Positions 8,822 to 17,776 of a stretch of 64,000 bases of DNA are shown here, piece by piece. Each line of letters starts with the position of its first letter. The first letter of the stretch is position 1. The stretch is from Sulfurimonas sp. (lineage in GTDB: Bacteria; Campylobacterota; Campylobacteria; Campylobacterales; Sulfurimonadaceae): positions 17,127-81,126 of the forward strand of contig NZ_JABIOQ010000024.1 in NCBI RefSeq assembly GCF_018698455.1, written 5' to 3'. The notes beneath the pieces are model-generated. The model saw only the letters and a list, made by a program, of their open reading frames with translations, was not told the origin of the DNA and ran no database searches. The position numbers were made by a program, and so were the translations under genes.

Positions 8822-8907
8822 TCTCAAAGGATACGAAGCATGTATTTGCTTTAGCTATTCCTGCAGCACTCAAACATCTCGTTGATATTCTCCAAGTTCT
8901 TATTGAT

Positions 8908-10134
8908 ATGCTTATGGTTGGTGTTATTAGTACTGCGGCTCTAGCAGGTGTTGGTCTGAGTATGCAGTTTATGATGGTGATAAATGTTTTAATGACTCTT
9001 TATGTGGTAGGAGGAAATGCTCTTATCTCACGTTTTATCGGTCAAGGTCGAAAACACCGTGCATCTTCTCTTCTTTTTTCATTGACTCTCTTCTCTATAG
9101 CTTTGTCTTTTTTTGTTGGCATTGGAGGATATTTTGGAAGTGAGGCTATTTACATTCTAATGGGTGCATCAGATACAGTAGTAGATGAAGGCTCAAAATA
9201 TTTTAAAATCATCTCTTTAGGAATAGTTGTAATCTTCATAGATACTTTACTATATAATGCACTCTCTGCGGCGGGAGATACCAAAAGTTCACTCTACATA
9301 AAACTTCTCTCTGCATGTTTAAATGCTTTTTTAAACTATGTACTTATCTTTGGACATTTTGGTTTTGATGCTTATGGTATTGAGGGTGCTGCAATCGCTA
9401 CTATCATCGCTTATACCTTTAATGCTGTTGCATACTACATCCTTATAACAAAGATGAATTCAAAACTAGACTTTATCCCGCTTATCCGAATAAAAGATTT
9501 GATTCGCGCTTGGCATGTAGGCTGGAGTGCAGCTTTAGATAGAGGAACCTCAAGTATGAGTTTTTTAGTTTTTGTCTCAATAATTACGGCTTATGGAACA
9601 GCAGAACTTGCAGGCTACCAAGTTGGACTAAGAGTGGAGGGCATCGCGTTTATGCCTGGTTTTGGCTTTGCCATCGCTGCAATGGCTTTAGTCGGACAGA
9701 GTATCGGTGCAAAAGAGTATGATAAAGCTTATAACATGGGAATTATTAGTGGAAGAATTGCTTATGTGTTTATGGGAAGTGTAGGAGTTGTACTTATACT
9801 TTTTCCTGAATTTTTAGTTTCTTTTTTTACAAAAGACACTTTAACAATCGCTGTGGCTTCTAAGTATCTAATTTTAGTGGGTTTAGCACAGATTCCTTTA
9901 GCCATTATGTTTGTTTACTCTTCTGCTCTTCGTGGTGCTGGTGCTACTAAAATAACACTAAAAATTAATCTTTTTTCTTTATGGGTTTTTAGAGTGCTTC
10001 CATCATATATAGCTTACTCTCTTGGTTATGGGATTATCGCTATTTTTATTATTATGAATATAGAAACACTTATAAAGGGAGTCATCTACTGGTATGTTTA
10101 CCAGAAGAAAACTTGGGTGTATACTAAGGTTTAG
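8908..10134 (+). CDS. MATE family efflux transporter
   Basis: A multidrug/cation antiporter of the MATE fold with about 12 membrane helices. Typical segments are the GNALISRFIGQG loop and the AAGDTKSSLY and SALRGAGATK repeats. The first canonical start in frame is ATG 8908. The frame stays open upstream to 8773, and the residues encoded from 8842 (VFALAIPAALKHLVDILQ) look like the normal MATE helix 1. No ATG, GTG or TTG exists in that extension, so initiation at a rare codon (for example ATA 8809) or a start-codon mutation is possible. The 3' end overlaps the HemF-like gene convergently by 11 bases. Confidence 0.85.
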   Translation: MLMVGVISTAALAGVGLSMQFMMVINVLMTLYVVGGNALISRFIGQGRKHRASSLLFSLTLFSIALSFFVGIGGYFGSEAIYILMGASDTVVDEGSKYFKIISLGIVVIFIDTLLYNALSAAGDTKSSLYIKLLSACLNAFLNYVLIFGHFGFDAYGIEGAAIATIIAYTFNAVAYYILITKMNSKLDFIPLIRIKDLIRAWHVGWSAALDRGTSSMSFLVFVSIITAYGTAELAGYQVGLRVEGIAFMPGFGFAIAAMALVGQSIGAKEYDKAYNMGIISGRIAYVFMGSVGVVLILFPEFLVSFFTKDTLTIAVASKYLILVGLAQIPLAIMFVYSSALRGAGATKITLKINLFSLWVFRVLPSYIAYSLGYGIIAIFIIMNIETLIKGVIYWYVYQKKTWVYTKV

Positions 10135-11155
10135 AGTGGTTGCTTACTGTACTTGGTATAGTGTTTCCACTTGCTTGTAGGTCTAGAGCTTGTGGATATT
10201 TTTTATAGTGTTCTCTAATTACAGATGCTAGTTTTAACTTAGTATCTACATCTATCTCACCTTTTTCATTGATACTATTTGCGAGGTCATTTACTAGTTC
10301 ATTTTGTGGTGATTCAACTTTGTCACTCCAAGATGCTAAAAGTTCTCTGTCAACATGAGTTGGCAGTGAACCCATGATGCCAACATCGTTTTGAGAATGA
10401 ACAAGAAGTCCTGATGTTGTTCCTCTGTCAAGTGTTAAAACTTGAAATAGGTAGAGCGTATGGTAGTCAAGTTGTTCTTTTTTATCTTTACTAGAAATAC
10501 CAGGTCTTGTTTTAAACGCAGCATTGATAATATCTACATATGTATCTATAATGCCCTCGCCAAATTCTTTTGCAAGTTTAAAGTCTGCTGCTTTATTTTC
10601 TGTTGCATAGTTCTCTAGGTAAAAGTGAGAAACACCTCTTGTGCGTTTTAAAGCAGGAATGTTAAAGTACTTATCACCTTGGAGACTACCTTCATCGTAA
10701 AGAGAAGCACTCAAAGATTTTAAAGAGTTACTGAAAGTATCAGTATCTTGGCTTTTTGCAATACTTGGGTTAAGATCAGCCATAATTCTCCAGTAAGATG
10801 AAGAGTCCCTAAGTTCTGTAAGGCTTATATGTATATGAATAGATGGAACATTAGGATTTTTTGGATGGATGATGGTAGAAATAGCTGTTGCACTTTTGAG
10901 GCTTTTCTCTGGATTTTCATCATAGTGAACTTGAGATACATTTATACTTGCCGCATTAAAAAGTGAAGTGTCTCTAGATTCATAACGGCTACCTCCACCA
11001 TGGAGACCATTGTCTCTTAACCAAGTGACTTCTTTAAACTTTTTACCTTCACCTAGTTTACTACTAACTATATCAAGTTTGTCAGCAAATCTTTTTTGTA
11101 GAGTTCTTACAAGTGTATACGTCTCTTGAGCTTGGGTTGATAATGCCATAATCAT
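10124..11155 (-). CDS. HemF-like (oxygen-dependent coproporphyrinogen oxidase family) protein, divergent
   Basis: A 343-residue cytoplasmic protein. Segments align in order with HemF: GGGSRYE then the SLFNAASINVSQVHY block, HIHISLTELR (HemF HFNVRYFE), WRIMADLNP (WWFGGGADLTP), YFNIPALKRTRGVSHFYLE (YFYLPHRxExRGxGGIFFD) and LDRGTTSGLL (DRGTLFGL) followed by GSLPTHVDREL. The PHRxE part reads PALKR here, losing a conserved His, so activity as a coproporphyrinogen oxidase is uncertain. It is a single-gene unit with its own upstream region and converges on the MATE gene. Membership of the family is likely; the reaction is not proven. Confidence 0.7.
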   Translation of the reverse strand: MIMALSTQAQETYTLVRTLQKRFADKLDIVSSKLGEGKKFKEVTWLRDNGLHGGGSRYESRDTSLFNAASINVSQVHYDENPEKSLKSATAISTIIHPKNPNVPSIHIHISLTELRDSSSYWRIMADLNPSIAKSQDTDTFSNSLKSLSASLYDEGSLQGDKYFNIPALKRTRGVSHFYLENYATENKAADFKLAKEFGEGIIDTYVDIINAAFKTRPGISSKDKKEQLDYHTLYLFQVLTLDRGTTSGLLVHSQNDVGIMGSLPTHVDRELLASWSDKVESPQNELVNDLANSINEKGEIDVDTKLKLASVIREHYKKYPQALDLQASGNTIPSTVSNHSKP

Positions 11156-11290
11156 TTTTTCCTACCTAGTATTTATATTATTTTAGATATTAAGTAAACA
11201 TTGTATCAAACTTATACTAATAATAAATTAATATTATATTAAGATTGTAAATGTATTATTCCATTATAAATTTAACTTATGGAATTCATT

Positions 11291-11881
11291 ATGAAAAAGA
11301 ATATACTAATAATTGTCTTAGCTTTAAGCCTTGTTTTACCAGCGCAAGTTAATGCTGGTTTTTTTAGAACAGTAGTAAAGAGTGCAACAGCAGTCTCTTT
11401 AGAAATGCTAAAACTTATGAGTAAAATGTCTGATGATATAGGTATTATGGCTGATGATATAGGTATTATGGCTGACCGAATTTTAACTATGGCAGATAAA
11501 ATTGTTCACACAGAGCAGTTAATGGCAGATTTAATACTTGATGTAGCAGAGTTAAATACAAAAATTGTAGATAAAGATATAAGTATTACAAATACAACAC
11601 TTTTACTCTCTTCAACCAACCAAACAAATACCACATTTCATGTGGCTCCTACTTTAGTTGTTAATGCAGAAGCTTCAGAGTACATAATCTATGTATCTTC
11701 AAATATCACAATGAATACTAACACAATTTCAATAATCGTGCATAATTTAAATGAGTTACAAAATAATTGGGCAGAGTTAAGTACAATTTCTCAAAATAAT
11801 AAAATTTATATTTCAGTTAAAAGTATAGAAAATAACATAATTTCATCTGTATCTAATACTGTGGGATTTGATATATACTAA
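11291..11881 (+). CDS. Exported hypothetical protein with a short helical repeat
   Basis: A 196-residue protein. The start ATG 11291 is preferred over 11279 because it begins the signal peptide (MKKNILIIVLALSLVLPAQVNA) and has GGA 8 bases upstream. The mature N-terminal part is helical with Met/Asp-rich heptad-like repeats; DDIGIMA occurs twice in tandem (21-base DNA repeat at about 11432-11473), followed by related units. The C-terminal half is Asn/Thr/Ser-rich and beta-like, ending in SNTVGFDIY. No family recognised. It stands alone before a degraded region. Confidence 0.65.
   Translation: MKKNILIIVLALSLVLPAQVNAGFFRTVVKSATAVSLEMLKLMSKMSDDIGIMADDIGIMADRILTMADKIVHTEQLMADLILDVAELNTKIVDKDISITNTTLLLSSTNQTNTTFHVAPTLVVNAEASEYIIYVSSNITMNTNTISIIVHNLNELQNNWAELSTISQNNKIYISVKSIENNIISSVSNTVGFDIY
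11432..11473 (+). repeat. Two tandem 21-base repeats
   Basis: GATGATATAGGTATTATGGCT occurs twice in direct succession inside the exported hypothetical gene, encoding DDIGIMA twice. The flanking units (MSKMS, DRILTMA, DKIV) look like diverged copies. In-frame expansion of a helical segment. Confidence 0.8.
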
Positions 11882-11914
11882 GAACTTTAATCTTTTTTGT
11901 GTAATAATTTTTCT

Positions 11915-12237
11915 GAGTATACGAAGCACTTTTTAGGTGATAAAAAAGCTTTAGCTAAAAGTGACCTTTCTCGAGCTGTTAGTAATACTAAAAAAAAGTG
12001 CAAATTTAAATACACTTGCATGTGTGCATTTAGGACAAAGAACTCCAAGAGTACTATTTTTATATAACAGGTTCTTTGAAAAAAGATGAGTGTTCTCTTG
12101 AAGATTTATTTGAGCAGGAGAATGTAAAATCCCAACTACTATGTCCTTCTCTTATAAAAAATAAGTTATCAAAAAGTGATATAAAAAAGTTGATAAAAAT
12201 ATCTTCATTTCATGGTTATAAGTCAGCTGTACTTTAA
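11915..12237 (+). pseudogene. Degraded gene remnant with at least two frameshifts
   Basis: This is the only stretch over 300 bases without an intact gene. Coding-looking sequence continues through three frames. First comes a run starting EYTKHFLGDKKALAKSDLSRAVSN from 11915. A shift near the run of A at 11991-11998 leads to NLNTLACVHLGQRTPRVLFLY. A second shift near 12055 leads to ITGSLKKDECSLEDLFEQ and on to a stop at 12235-12237. No start codon or SD is clear. I cannot name the family. The alternative is random AT-rich intergenic DNA. Confidence 0.35.
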
Positions 12238-12258
12238 ATCAATAAAACAATTAAAGTG

Positions 12259-13176
12259 CTAAATAACTAAATCAACAGCACTTTTAATAGCATTTATATA
12301 ACTTAATGTTTTTGCATTCCCTTTATAGGCTATGTCAAACGCAGTACCATGATCTACTGATGTTCTAACGATAGGAAGATTAAGTGAGATGTTTACACTT
12401 TCATCAAAGTACAGAGCTTTAAGAGGTGCTAAACCTTGGTCATGATACATGGCTATAAAGTATTTGAAATCTTTACGAAAGTGAGGAGTAAATGCGACAT
12501 CTGGAACGATGGGACCAAAAAACTGTTCTATACCTATTTTTTTATTTGCACTTTTTATAGCTTTGTATATTCGAAGTTCTTCATTTCCTAAAACACCATT
12601 ATCACCAGCATGAGGATTAAGTCCAAGAACAGCTACTTTATCATTTCCAATTGCATTATGAAAGTCTATAAAAAACTGTTTTAATTTTTTGTATTCTATC
12701 ATTGAAGGCACAGTCTTTAGTGGAACATGCTCTGTAAAAAGGGCAACAAACATTTCATCACATCCAAGCATCATTATGGCCTCTTTATCAAAATACTGAC
12801 GTAAAAGATCTGTATGACCTTTATATTCTAGTCCTGCCTTCATCCAAGCTTCTTTATGTATCGGCATTGTGACAACTGCGTTTGCTTCTTCTTTCTCACA
12901 CATTTGTATTGCACAAATAAAGGAGTCATAAGAGTAGTTACCACTACTAACATCAACAACACCCGCTTGTATGTCAAATGAACCTTCCACTTCTTTGAGG
13001 CTAAAATCTTGAGGAATTTTTATTGATAAAAGAGTAGAAGCTTGAGAAAGTAGCTCTTTATTTATACAGTATATGGGACTACATAGTTTAGATACATTTT
13101 CATGGGCTTTAAGGGCAATTTCTATGCCGACACCATTAAGGTCACCGACACTAATGGCTATCGTTGGTTTAGTCAT
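12259..13176 (-). CDS. pdxA: 4-hydroxythreonine-4-phosphate dehydrogenase
   Basis: Oxidises 4-phosphohydroxy-L-threonine in pyridoxal 5'-phosphate synthesis; its product is condensed by PdxJ. Metal-site segments KGHTDLL, LNPHAGDNG and MYHDQGLAPLK are present. The length of 305 is slightly short, as in other Campylobacterota. The start overlaps the end of pdxJ by 8 bases, so the two successive pathway enzymes are translationally coupled. Confidence 0.96.
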   Translation of the reverse strand: MTKPTIAISVGDLNGVGIEIALKAHENVSKLCSPIYCINKELLSQASTLLSIKIPQDFSLKEVEGSFDIQAGVVDVSSGNYSYDSFICAIQMCEKEEANAVVTMPIHKEAWMKAGLEYKGHTDLLRQYFDKEAIMMLGCDEMFVALFTEHVPLKTVPSMIEYKKLKQFFIDFHNAIGNDKVAVLGLNPHAGDNGVLGNEELRIYKAIKSANKKIGIEQFFGPIVPDVAFTPHFRKDFKYFIAMYHDQGLAPLKALYFDESVNISLNLPIVRTSVDHGTAFDIAYKGNAKTLSYINAIKSAVDLVI

Positions 13177-13957
13177 TTCTTGTTGTGAGTCTTTTCATCT
13201 CTTTAACTGCATCACTAAGACCTGAAAAAACACTTCGAGCTATGATACTCTGACCGATATTAAGTTCTACAATCTCTTCTATTTTCATCATCTCATGTAC
13301 ATTATGATAATTTAGTCCATGTCCCGCTGCAACTTCTAGCCCTAGTTTATTTGCATGAATAGCAGAGTTTTTTATATCTTGTACTGCTTGTTCGAGCCTA
13401 TCACTAAGTTCATATCGAGGAAGCTGTAACTCTTTAATAGTGTAGTTTGAGTGAGGAAGTGATGAGTTGAGCATAGCAAAAAGATTGGAGAAAAGACCAG
13501 TGTGAAGTTCTACCATTTCAGCACCTAACTCTTTACTCTTTTCCATAGCCTCTATAGTAGGGTCTACAAAGAGAGAAACAGGTATAAGAGCATCATGAAG
13601 TTGCTCAATTGCATAAAGAGTTGCGTCTGCATGGTTTATCACGTCAAGGCCACCTTCTGTAGTGACTTCTTCGCGTTTCTCAGGTACAAGTGTTGCACGA
13701 TGTGGTTGTATGGCACTCACAATATCTAAGATGTCACGATTGATTGAACACTCTAGATTTACAGGAACCTTACTAAACGCTATGATAGACTTTACATCTA
13801 TATCTTGAATATGGCGTCGATCTTCGCGTAGATGAATCGTTATCTGATTTGCTCCACTCTCACAAGCTACATAGAGTGCTTGAAGAATATCTGGGTCATT
13901 TACTTGTCTTGCCTCACGTAGAACTGCTACATGGTCTATGTTTACACCTAACTTCAT
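13169..13957 (-). CDS. pdxJ: Pyridoxine 5'-phosphate synthase
   Basis: TIM-barrel enzyme that condenses the PdxA product with 1-deoxyxylulose 5-phosphate. The N-terminal MKLGVNIDHVAVLREARQ, HLREDRRHI and AAGHGLNYHNV motifs are diagnostic. The length of 262 is normal. It abuts the PlsC-like gene upstream (stop 13958) and overlaps pdxA downstream. Confidence 0.97.
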   Translation of the reverse strand: MKLGVNIDHVAVLREARQVNDPDILQALYVACESGANQITIHLREDRRHIQDIDVKSIIAFSKVPVNLECSINRDILDIVSAIQPHRATLVPEKREEVTTEGGLDVINHADATLYAIEQLHDALIPVSLFVDPTIEAMEKSKELGAEMVELHTGLFSNLFAMLNSSLPHSNYTIKELQLPRYELSDRLEQAVQDIKNSAIHANKLGLEVAAGHGLNYHNVHEMMKIEEIVELNIGQSIIARSVFSGLSDAVKEMKRLTTRND

Positions 13958-14662
13958 TTAGTAAGCCTTCTTAATTTCATTATAAAATGTATTGTATTCA
14001 TTTTCAAGGTTTTCATGACTTATAGAGTTCCCAATGTGAACTTCTACTGTAAATGTTTCTTTGTAAGGAGCATTTTCAAACACTGCTTCCATTTTTCCAT
14101 TTATATATACAGGAGCAACCGTGAGTTTATTCGCTTTTGCAATCTTTGCTGCACCACTTTGAAATGAATGAATACCATCACCCTTAAAACGTTCCCCTTC
14201 TGGAAACATATAAAGGTTCATTGTATCTACCTTTTTAAAAGTTTTTTTAATATTTTTAAAAAAACTTAAAAGTCCTTTCTTATTTTCTAAGTCAACACTA
14301 ATGCAACCACTATACTCAAAAAACTTACCATATATTAGAGAATCAAGTAGCTCTTGTTTTGCTATCCAAGAACCACTTTTATTGTTTTTTGAAAAGACAT
14401 TTTCCATGATGATAATGTCAAGAAGAGAACGATGGTTTATAGCATAGAGTACACGGTTGTGTGAGGGGAGAGAACCTATGATTTTAAGCTCAATATTAAG
14501 AAATTGCAACACTTGTTTAGAATAATTTTGCCGATCTATTGAAAGTTGAGTGTATGCTGGTTTGAGACTTATAAAGGGATGGAAAAATGTTTTTTTGAAG
14601 ATGGCTATATATTTGAAACCTAGTTGGATCATAAATATAAACTTACCTAATGTTTTAAGCAT
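13958..14662 (-). CDS. 1-acyl-sn-glycerol-3-phosphate acyltransferase (PlsC family)
   Basis: Membrane-associated acyltransferase of phosphatidic acid synthesis. The NHxxxxD motif is at 76-82 (NHRSLLD) and the FPEGxR motif at 153-158 (FPEGER). An N-terminal hydrophobic segment is at about 5-23. The length of 234 suits PlsC. It is the first gene of a plsC-pdxJ-pdxA operon. Confidence 0.88.
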   Translation of the reverse strand: MLKTLGKFIFMIQLGFKYIAIFKKTFFHPFISLKPAYTQLSIDRQNYSKQVLQFLNIELKIIGSLPSHNRVLYAINHRSLLDIIIMENVFSKNNKSGSWIAKQELLDSLIYGKFFEYSGCISVDLENKKGLLSFFKNIKKTFKKVDTMNLYMFPEGERFKGDGIHSFQSGAAKIAKANKLTVAPVYINGKMEAVFENAPYKETFTVEVHIGNSISHENLENEYNTFYNEIKKAY

Positions 14663-14715
14663 AAACTACCTTTTAAATATAAAAGATAGATTATAGCAAA
14701 AAATGTTAAATAGGA

Positions 14716-14829
14716 TTACTTTACTTTTCCACTTCTGTATCCAGGGTGTTGGTAGTCTGGTTTTTCACAACCTGCTAGTGTACTCATTATACCAAGAGCG
14801 ATGATTATTGTAAATATAACTGCTTTCAT
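14716..14829 (-). CDS. Tiny lipoprotein, 37 aa
   Basis: The ORF encodes MKAVIFTIIIALGIMSTLAGC followed by a short polar tail (EKPDYQHPGYRSGKVK). LAGC is a lipobox with C21 as the lipidated residue, leaving a 17-residue mature peptide. A strong SD, AAAGGAG at 14837-14843, lies 7 bases before the ATG and overlaps the stop region of the PPK2 gene. It is therefore probably co-transcribed with PPK2. It belongs to the class of very short bacterial lipoproteins; the role is unknown. Confidence 0.7.
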   Translation of the reverse strand: MKAVIFTIIIALGIMSTLAGCEKPDYQHPGYRSGKVK

Positions 14830-14842
14830 TTCGTATCTCCTT

Positions 14843-15778
14843 TTAATTTTTTTTGAGACTCATCTCTGTTTCCATGATTTTTATCTCATCATTTGCATGT
14901 ATTCGTATCTTTTCATCAGCTTTGAGCTTTTTGAGACTAATTTTATCAGAGTATTTCATATGTGTCAAGATATGCTTAATACAATTTATACGAGCTTTTT
15001 TCTTGTTATCTGAACGAATAATAGTCCATGGAGAATGTTCTGTATGTGAAGCTAAAAGCATAGAATACTTAGCGATTGTGTACTTATCCCATAAACCTTG
15101 TGACTTTACATCTACTGGTGATAGTTTGTATTGCTTAAGTGGATCTGTACGGCGTTTGTCAAATCGTTTTTTCTGCTCATCTTTAGATACTGAGAAGTAA
15201 AATTTAAATATTTTAATATCAGAATTTATTAGCATTTTTTCAAATTCTGGAACTTCATGTAAGAACTCTTTGTGCTCTTCTTGTGTACAAAAATCCATTA
15301 CAGGCTCAACACCACCACGGTTATACCAACTTCTATCAAAAAGAACTATCTCTCCAGCTGATGGTAGGAAGTGAGTATATCTTTGAAAGTACCACTGAGT
15401 TGTTTCGGTATCACTAGGTTTGTCAAGTGCCACTACTCTCGCACCACGAGGATTAAGGTGCTCTGTGATACGCTTGATCGTACTACCTTTTCCAGCGGCA
15501 TCACGACCTTCAAAAATCATAAGTACTTTTTGACCAGTTTCTTTTACATGGTTTTGCATCTTAAGCAGTTCAATCTGAAGTGATTTTAATTCAATTTCAT
15601 ACTGTATAACTTCATCTTTAACCCAAACAGCAACTCTTTTTTTAGCATCTTTTTTAGAGTGCTTATCTGCTTCACATTTGTTTGCATCTTTAGCTTTTCT
15701 TCTATCATCATGAATAATATCTTTTAAAACTGTCTTATCATGTAGCTCGGCATCTAGCATTTTTCTTTTTGATCCCAT
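14843..15778 (-). CDS. ppk2: Polyphosphate kinase 2 (PPK2 family)
   Basis: Transfers phosphate between polyphosphate and nucleoside di- or monophosphates. Walker A is GRDAAGKG at 91-98, followed by the PPK2-specific NPRGARVVALDKP and the Walker B region EIVLFDRSWYNR, then the lid FDKRRTDPLKQYKLSP. About 50 lysine-rich residues precede the domain. The length of 311 is typical of a single-domain class I enzyme. Confidence 0.93.
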   Translation of the reverse strand: MGSKRKMLDAELHDKTVLKDIIHDDRRKAKDANKCEADKHSKKDAKKRVAVWVKDEVIQYEIELKSLQIELLKMQNHVKETGQKVLMIFEGRDAAGKGSTIKRITEHLNPRGARVVALDKPSDTETTQWYFQRYTHFLPSAGEIVLFDRSWYNRGGVEPVMDFCTQEEHKEFLHEVPEFEKMLINSDIKIFKFYFSVSKDEQKKRFDKRRTDPLKQYKLSPVDVKSQGLWDKYTIAKYSMLLASHTEHSPWTIIRSDNKKKARINCIKHILTHMKYSDKISLKKLKADEKIRIHANDEIKIMETEMSLKKN

Positions 15779-15841
15779 ATAAACTCCTATATCTATACTA
15801 AATTATAAATCAATAATTATTAAAAAGAGTTTGTTAGCAGG

Positions 15842-17602
15842 TTATTTAATGATTCTGTCACCTTTTAGATATCGTAAAACTTGAGTAAGCATATAAGGTG
15901 CATAAATTGGTTTTCGACCGAGTTCATAAGAATTATACTCCATAGTTTTATAAGCAAAATGAGTATACTTTTCATCTTCAAGAGTAGTTCCAAGAGAGAG
16001 TAAAACATCTACAATTATGCTAATAGAACTGATGTATGTATTGTCAGAAGTTTCAGCTTGAGTGATAAACTCTCCTACACTAAAGTTCCATAGACCTTTT
16101 TCATAAAAGAGTTCAAGTGCCTTGTTTGCAAGACGATGTGCGTTTATAAGATAAACTTCATTAGCTGTATGGTTAAATGCACTCATGAGAGCTTGTGCTA
16201 AGTAAGCATAGTCTTCTAAAAAAGCTTCTACTTTTGGTTTTTTATGTATGAGTGTTGTGTGGTATAAAACGCCATCTAGAAACATAGTTTTTAAAAGAGA
16301 ATCAAGATTTTTAACAGCTCTATCTTTATAACTTACATCTATAGAACCGAGTTTGAATAGAGAGTTAATCATCATACTTGACCATGAAGTCTGTACTTTT
16401 TTATCTATGAAAGGGTAGAGTCGGGTACTTCGTATGGTACTAAGTGAAACTTTGACATCTGAAAACCACTCAGGAATACCATCTTTAAATCTTATGATAT
16501 TTTTACCTTCAAAGTTGCCAAGGTGTGTAACTGACATCTCTTCACACATGGACTCTATATCTTCATAACCTGCATTTACTAAACAGGAATAAACTTCTTC
16601 ATAAGTGTATACAAAGTAAGTTCCCTCCGTCCCTTCACTGTCTGCATCACTTGCGGAGTAAAAAAGATCATCTTCACTCATAAAGTTATGCCAAAAATCT
16701 GCACATTCTTTTGCTGTTTGGAGGTAGCTATTATCATCATATGATAAATATGCATCTGTATAAACACCTGTTAGAAGCGCATTGTCATAAAGCATTTTTT
16801 CAAAATGGGGCACTTTCCATTCGTTATCTGTAGAGTAACGACAAAACCCACCATCTATAAGGTCATACATTCCACCTCTTTTCATGGCGTTTAAAGTATC
16901 AGTAGCCATAGACTTCGCACTTTTGTCATCATAGAGTTTATCTATGGTGAGGAGTGTGTTGAGTGTTGAGGCTTGTGGAAATTTTGGTTTTAATGAAAAA
17001 CCTCCATTTGTAGTGTCAAAGTTATTTTTTGCTTGAAGCATAAAGTTTTTTATAAATGATTCTTTTAATATAGTCGCTTGTGTTGGATGTTCTACCTTGT
17101 TTATAAAACCTTCAATCTCAGCAGCATTTTTAAAAACATCTTCATCTTTTTCACGGACTTTATTCGCTATGAGAGTAGAAAGGTCTTTAAAGCCCATCCC
17201 TTCCATATCTTGAGATGTAGACTCTAGAGGAATAAATGTTCCCGCAACAAATGGTTTGTTCTCTGGTGTACAGAAAATAGATGTTGGCCAACCACCTGCA
17301 CGACGGTTTAAAAGTCGATAAACTTCTTGATAATACTTGTCGATGTCGGGTCTCTCTTCACGGTCAACTTTAATACAAATAAAGTCTTTATTTAAAATAT
17401 CAGCACACTCTTGATTTTGGAATACTTGTTCTTCCATAATATGACACAAGTGACAAGAAGAGTAACCTATACTTATAAATATAGCTTTATTTTCTTTTTT
17501 AGCTTTCTCAAACACCTCGTCGCACCAAGGAAACCAGTCTACTGGATTTTCTTTGTGTTGTTGGAGGTAAGGGGAATCTTCTTTTTCTAGTCTATTTGAC
17601 AT
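15842..17602 (-). CDS. YyaL/SPATA20-type thioredoxin-domain protein (DUF255)
   Basis: The N-terminal 160 residues are a thioredoxin-like DUF255 domain: [17 protein letters not shown], the motif CHLC at 50-53 and GGWPTSIF. The rest, about 200-586, is an (alpha/alpha)6-barrel similar to N-acylglucosamine epimerase folds ([13 protein letters not shown]). The length of 586 is shorter than the usual 650-700. The family is widespread and its reaction is not established. A 174-base gap separates it from the GlpD-like gene. Confidence 0.88.
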   Translation of the reverse strand: MSNRLEKEDSPYLQQHKENPVDWFPWCDEVFEKAKKENKAIFISIGYSSCHLCHIMEEQVFQNQECADILNKDFICIKVDREERPDIDKYYQEVYRLLNRRAGGWPTSIFCTPENKPFVAGTFIPLESTSQDMEGMGFKDLSTLIANKVREKDEDVFKNAAEIEGFINKVEHPTQATILKESFIKNFMLQAKNNFDTTNGGFSLKPKFPQASTLNTLLTIDKLYDDKSAKSMATDTLNAMKRGGMYDLIDGGFCRYSTDNEWKVPHFEKMLYDNALLTGVYTDAYLSYDDNSYLQTAKECADFWHNFMSEDDLFYSASDADSEGTEGTYFVYTYEEVYSCLVNAGYEDIESMCEEMSVTHLGNFEGKNIIRFKDGIPEWFSDVKVSLSTIRSTRLYPFIDKKVQTSWSSMMINSLFKLGSIDVSYKDRAVKNLDSLLKTMFLDGVLYHTTLIHKKPKVEAFLEDYAYLAQALMSAFNHTANEVYLINAHRLANKALELFYEKGLWNFSVGEFITQAETSDNTYISSISIIVDVLLSLGTTLEDEKYTHFAYKTMEYNSYELGRKPIYAPYMLTQVLRYLKGDRIIK

Positions 17603-17776
17603 AATTATTCTCTGTATTTTATTTTATAAATTTATTATTTGTAGGGTAGGGGAATTTTGCTAATGAAGTACTTAAATATATTTTAATAGATTGAATCTTT
17701 AGGAAAGAGATAGATAAATCATGAGCTTGTTTTGACTTGTTATGTGAGTTATGGCTGCATATAGGTTCTCAAGAAT

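Noticed and set aside
11432..11473. Tandem repeat considered as a CRISPR or minisatellite
   Set aside because: Only two adjacent copies without spacers, in frame in a coding sequence.
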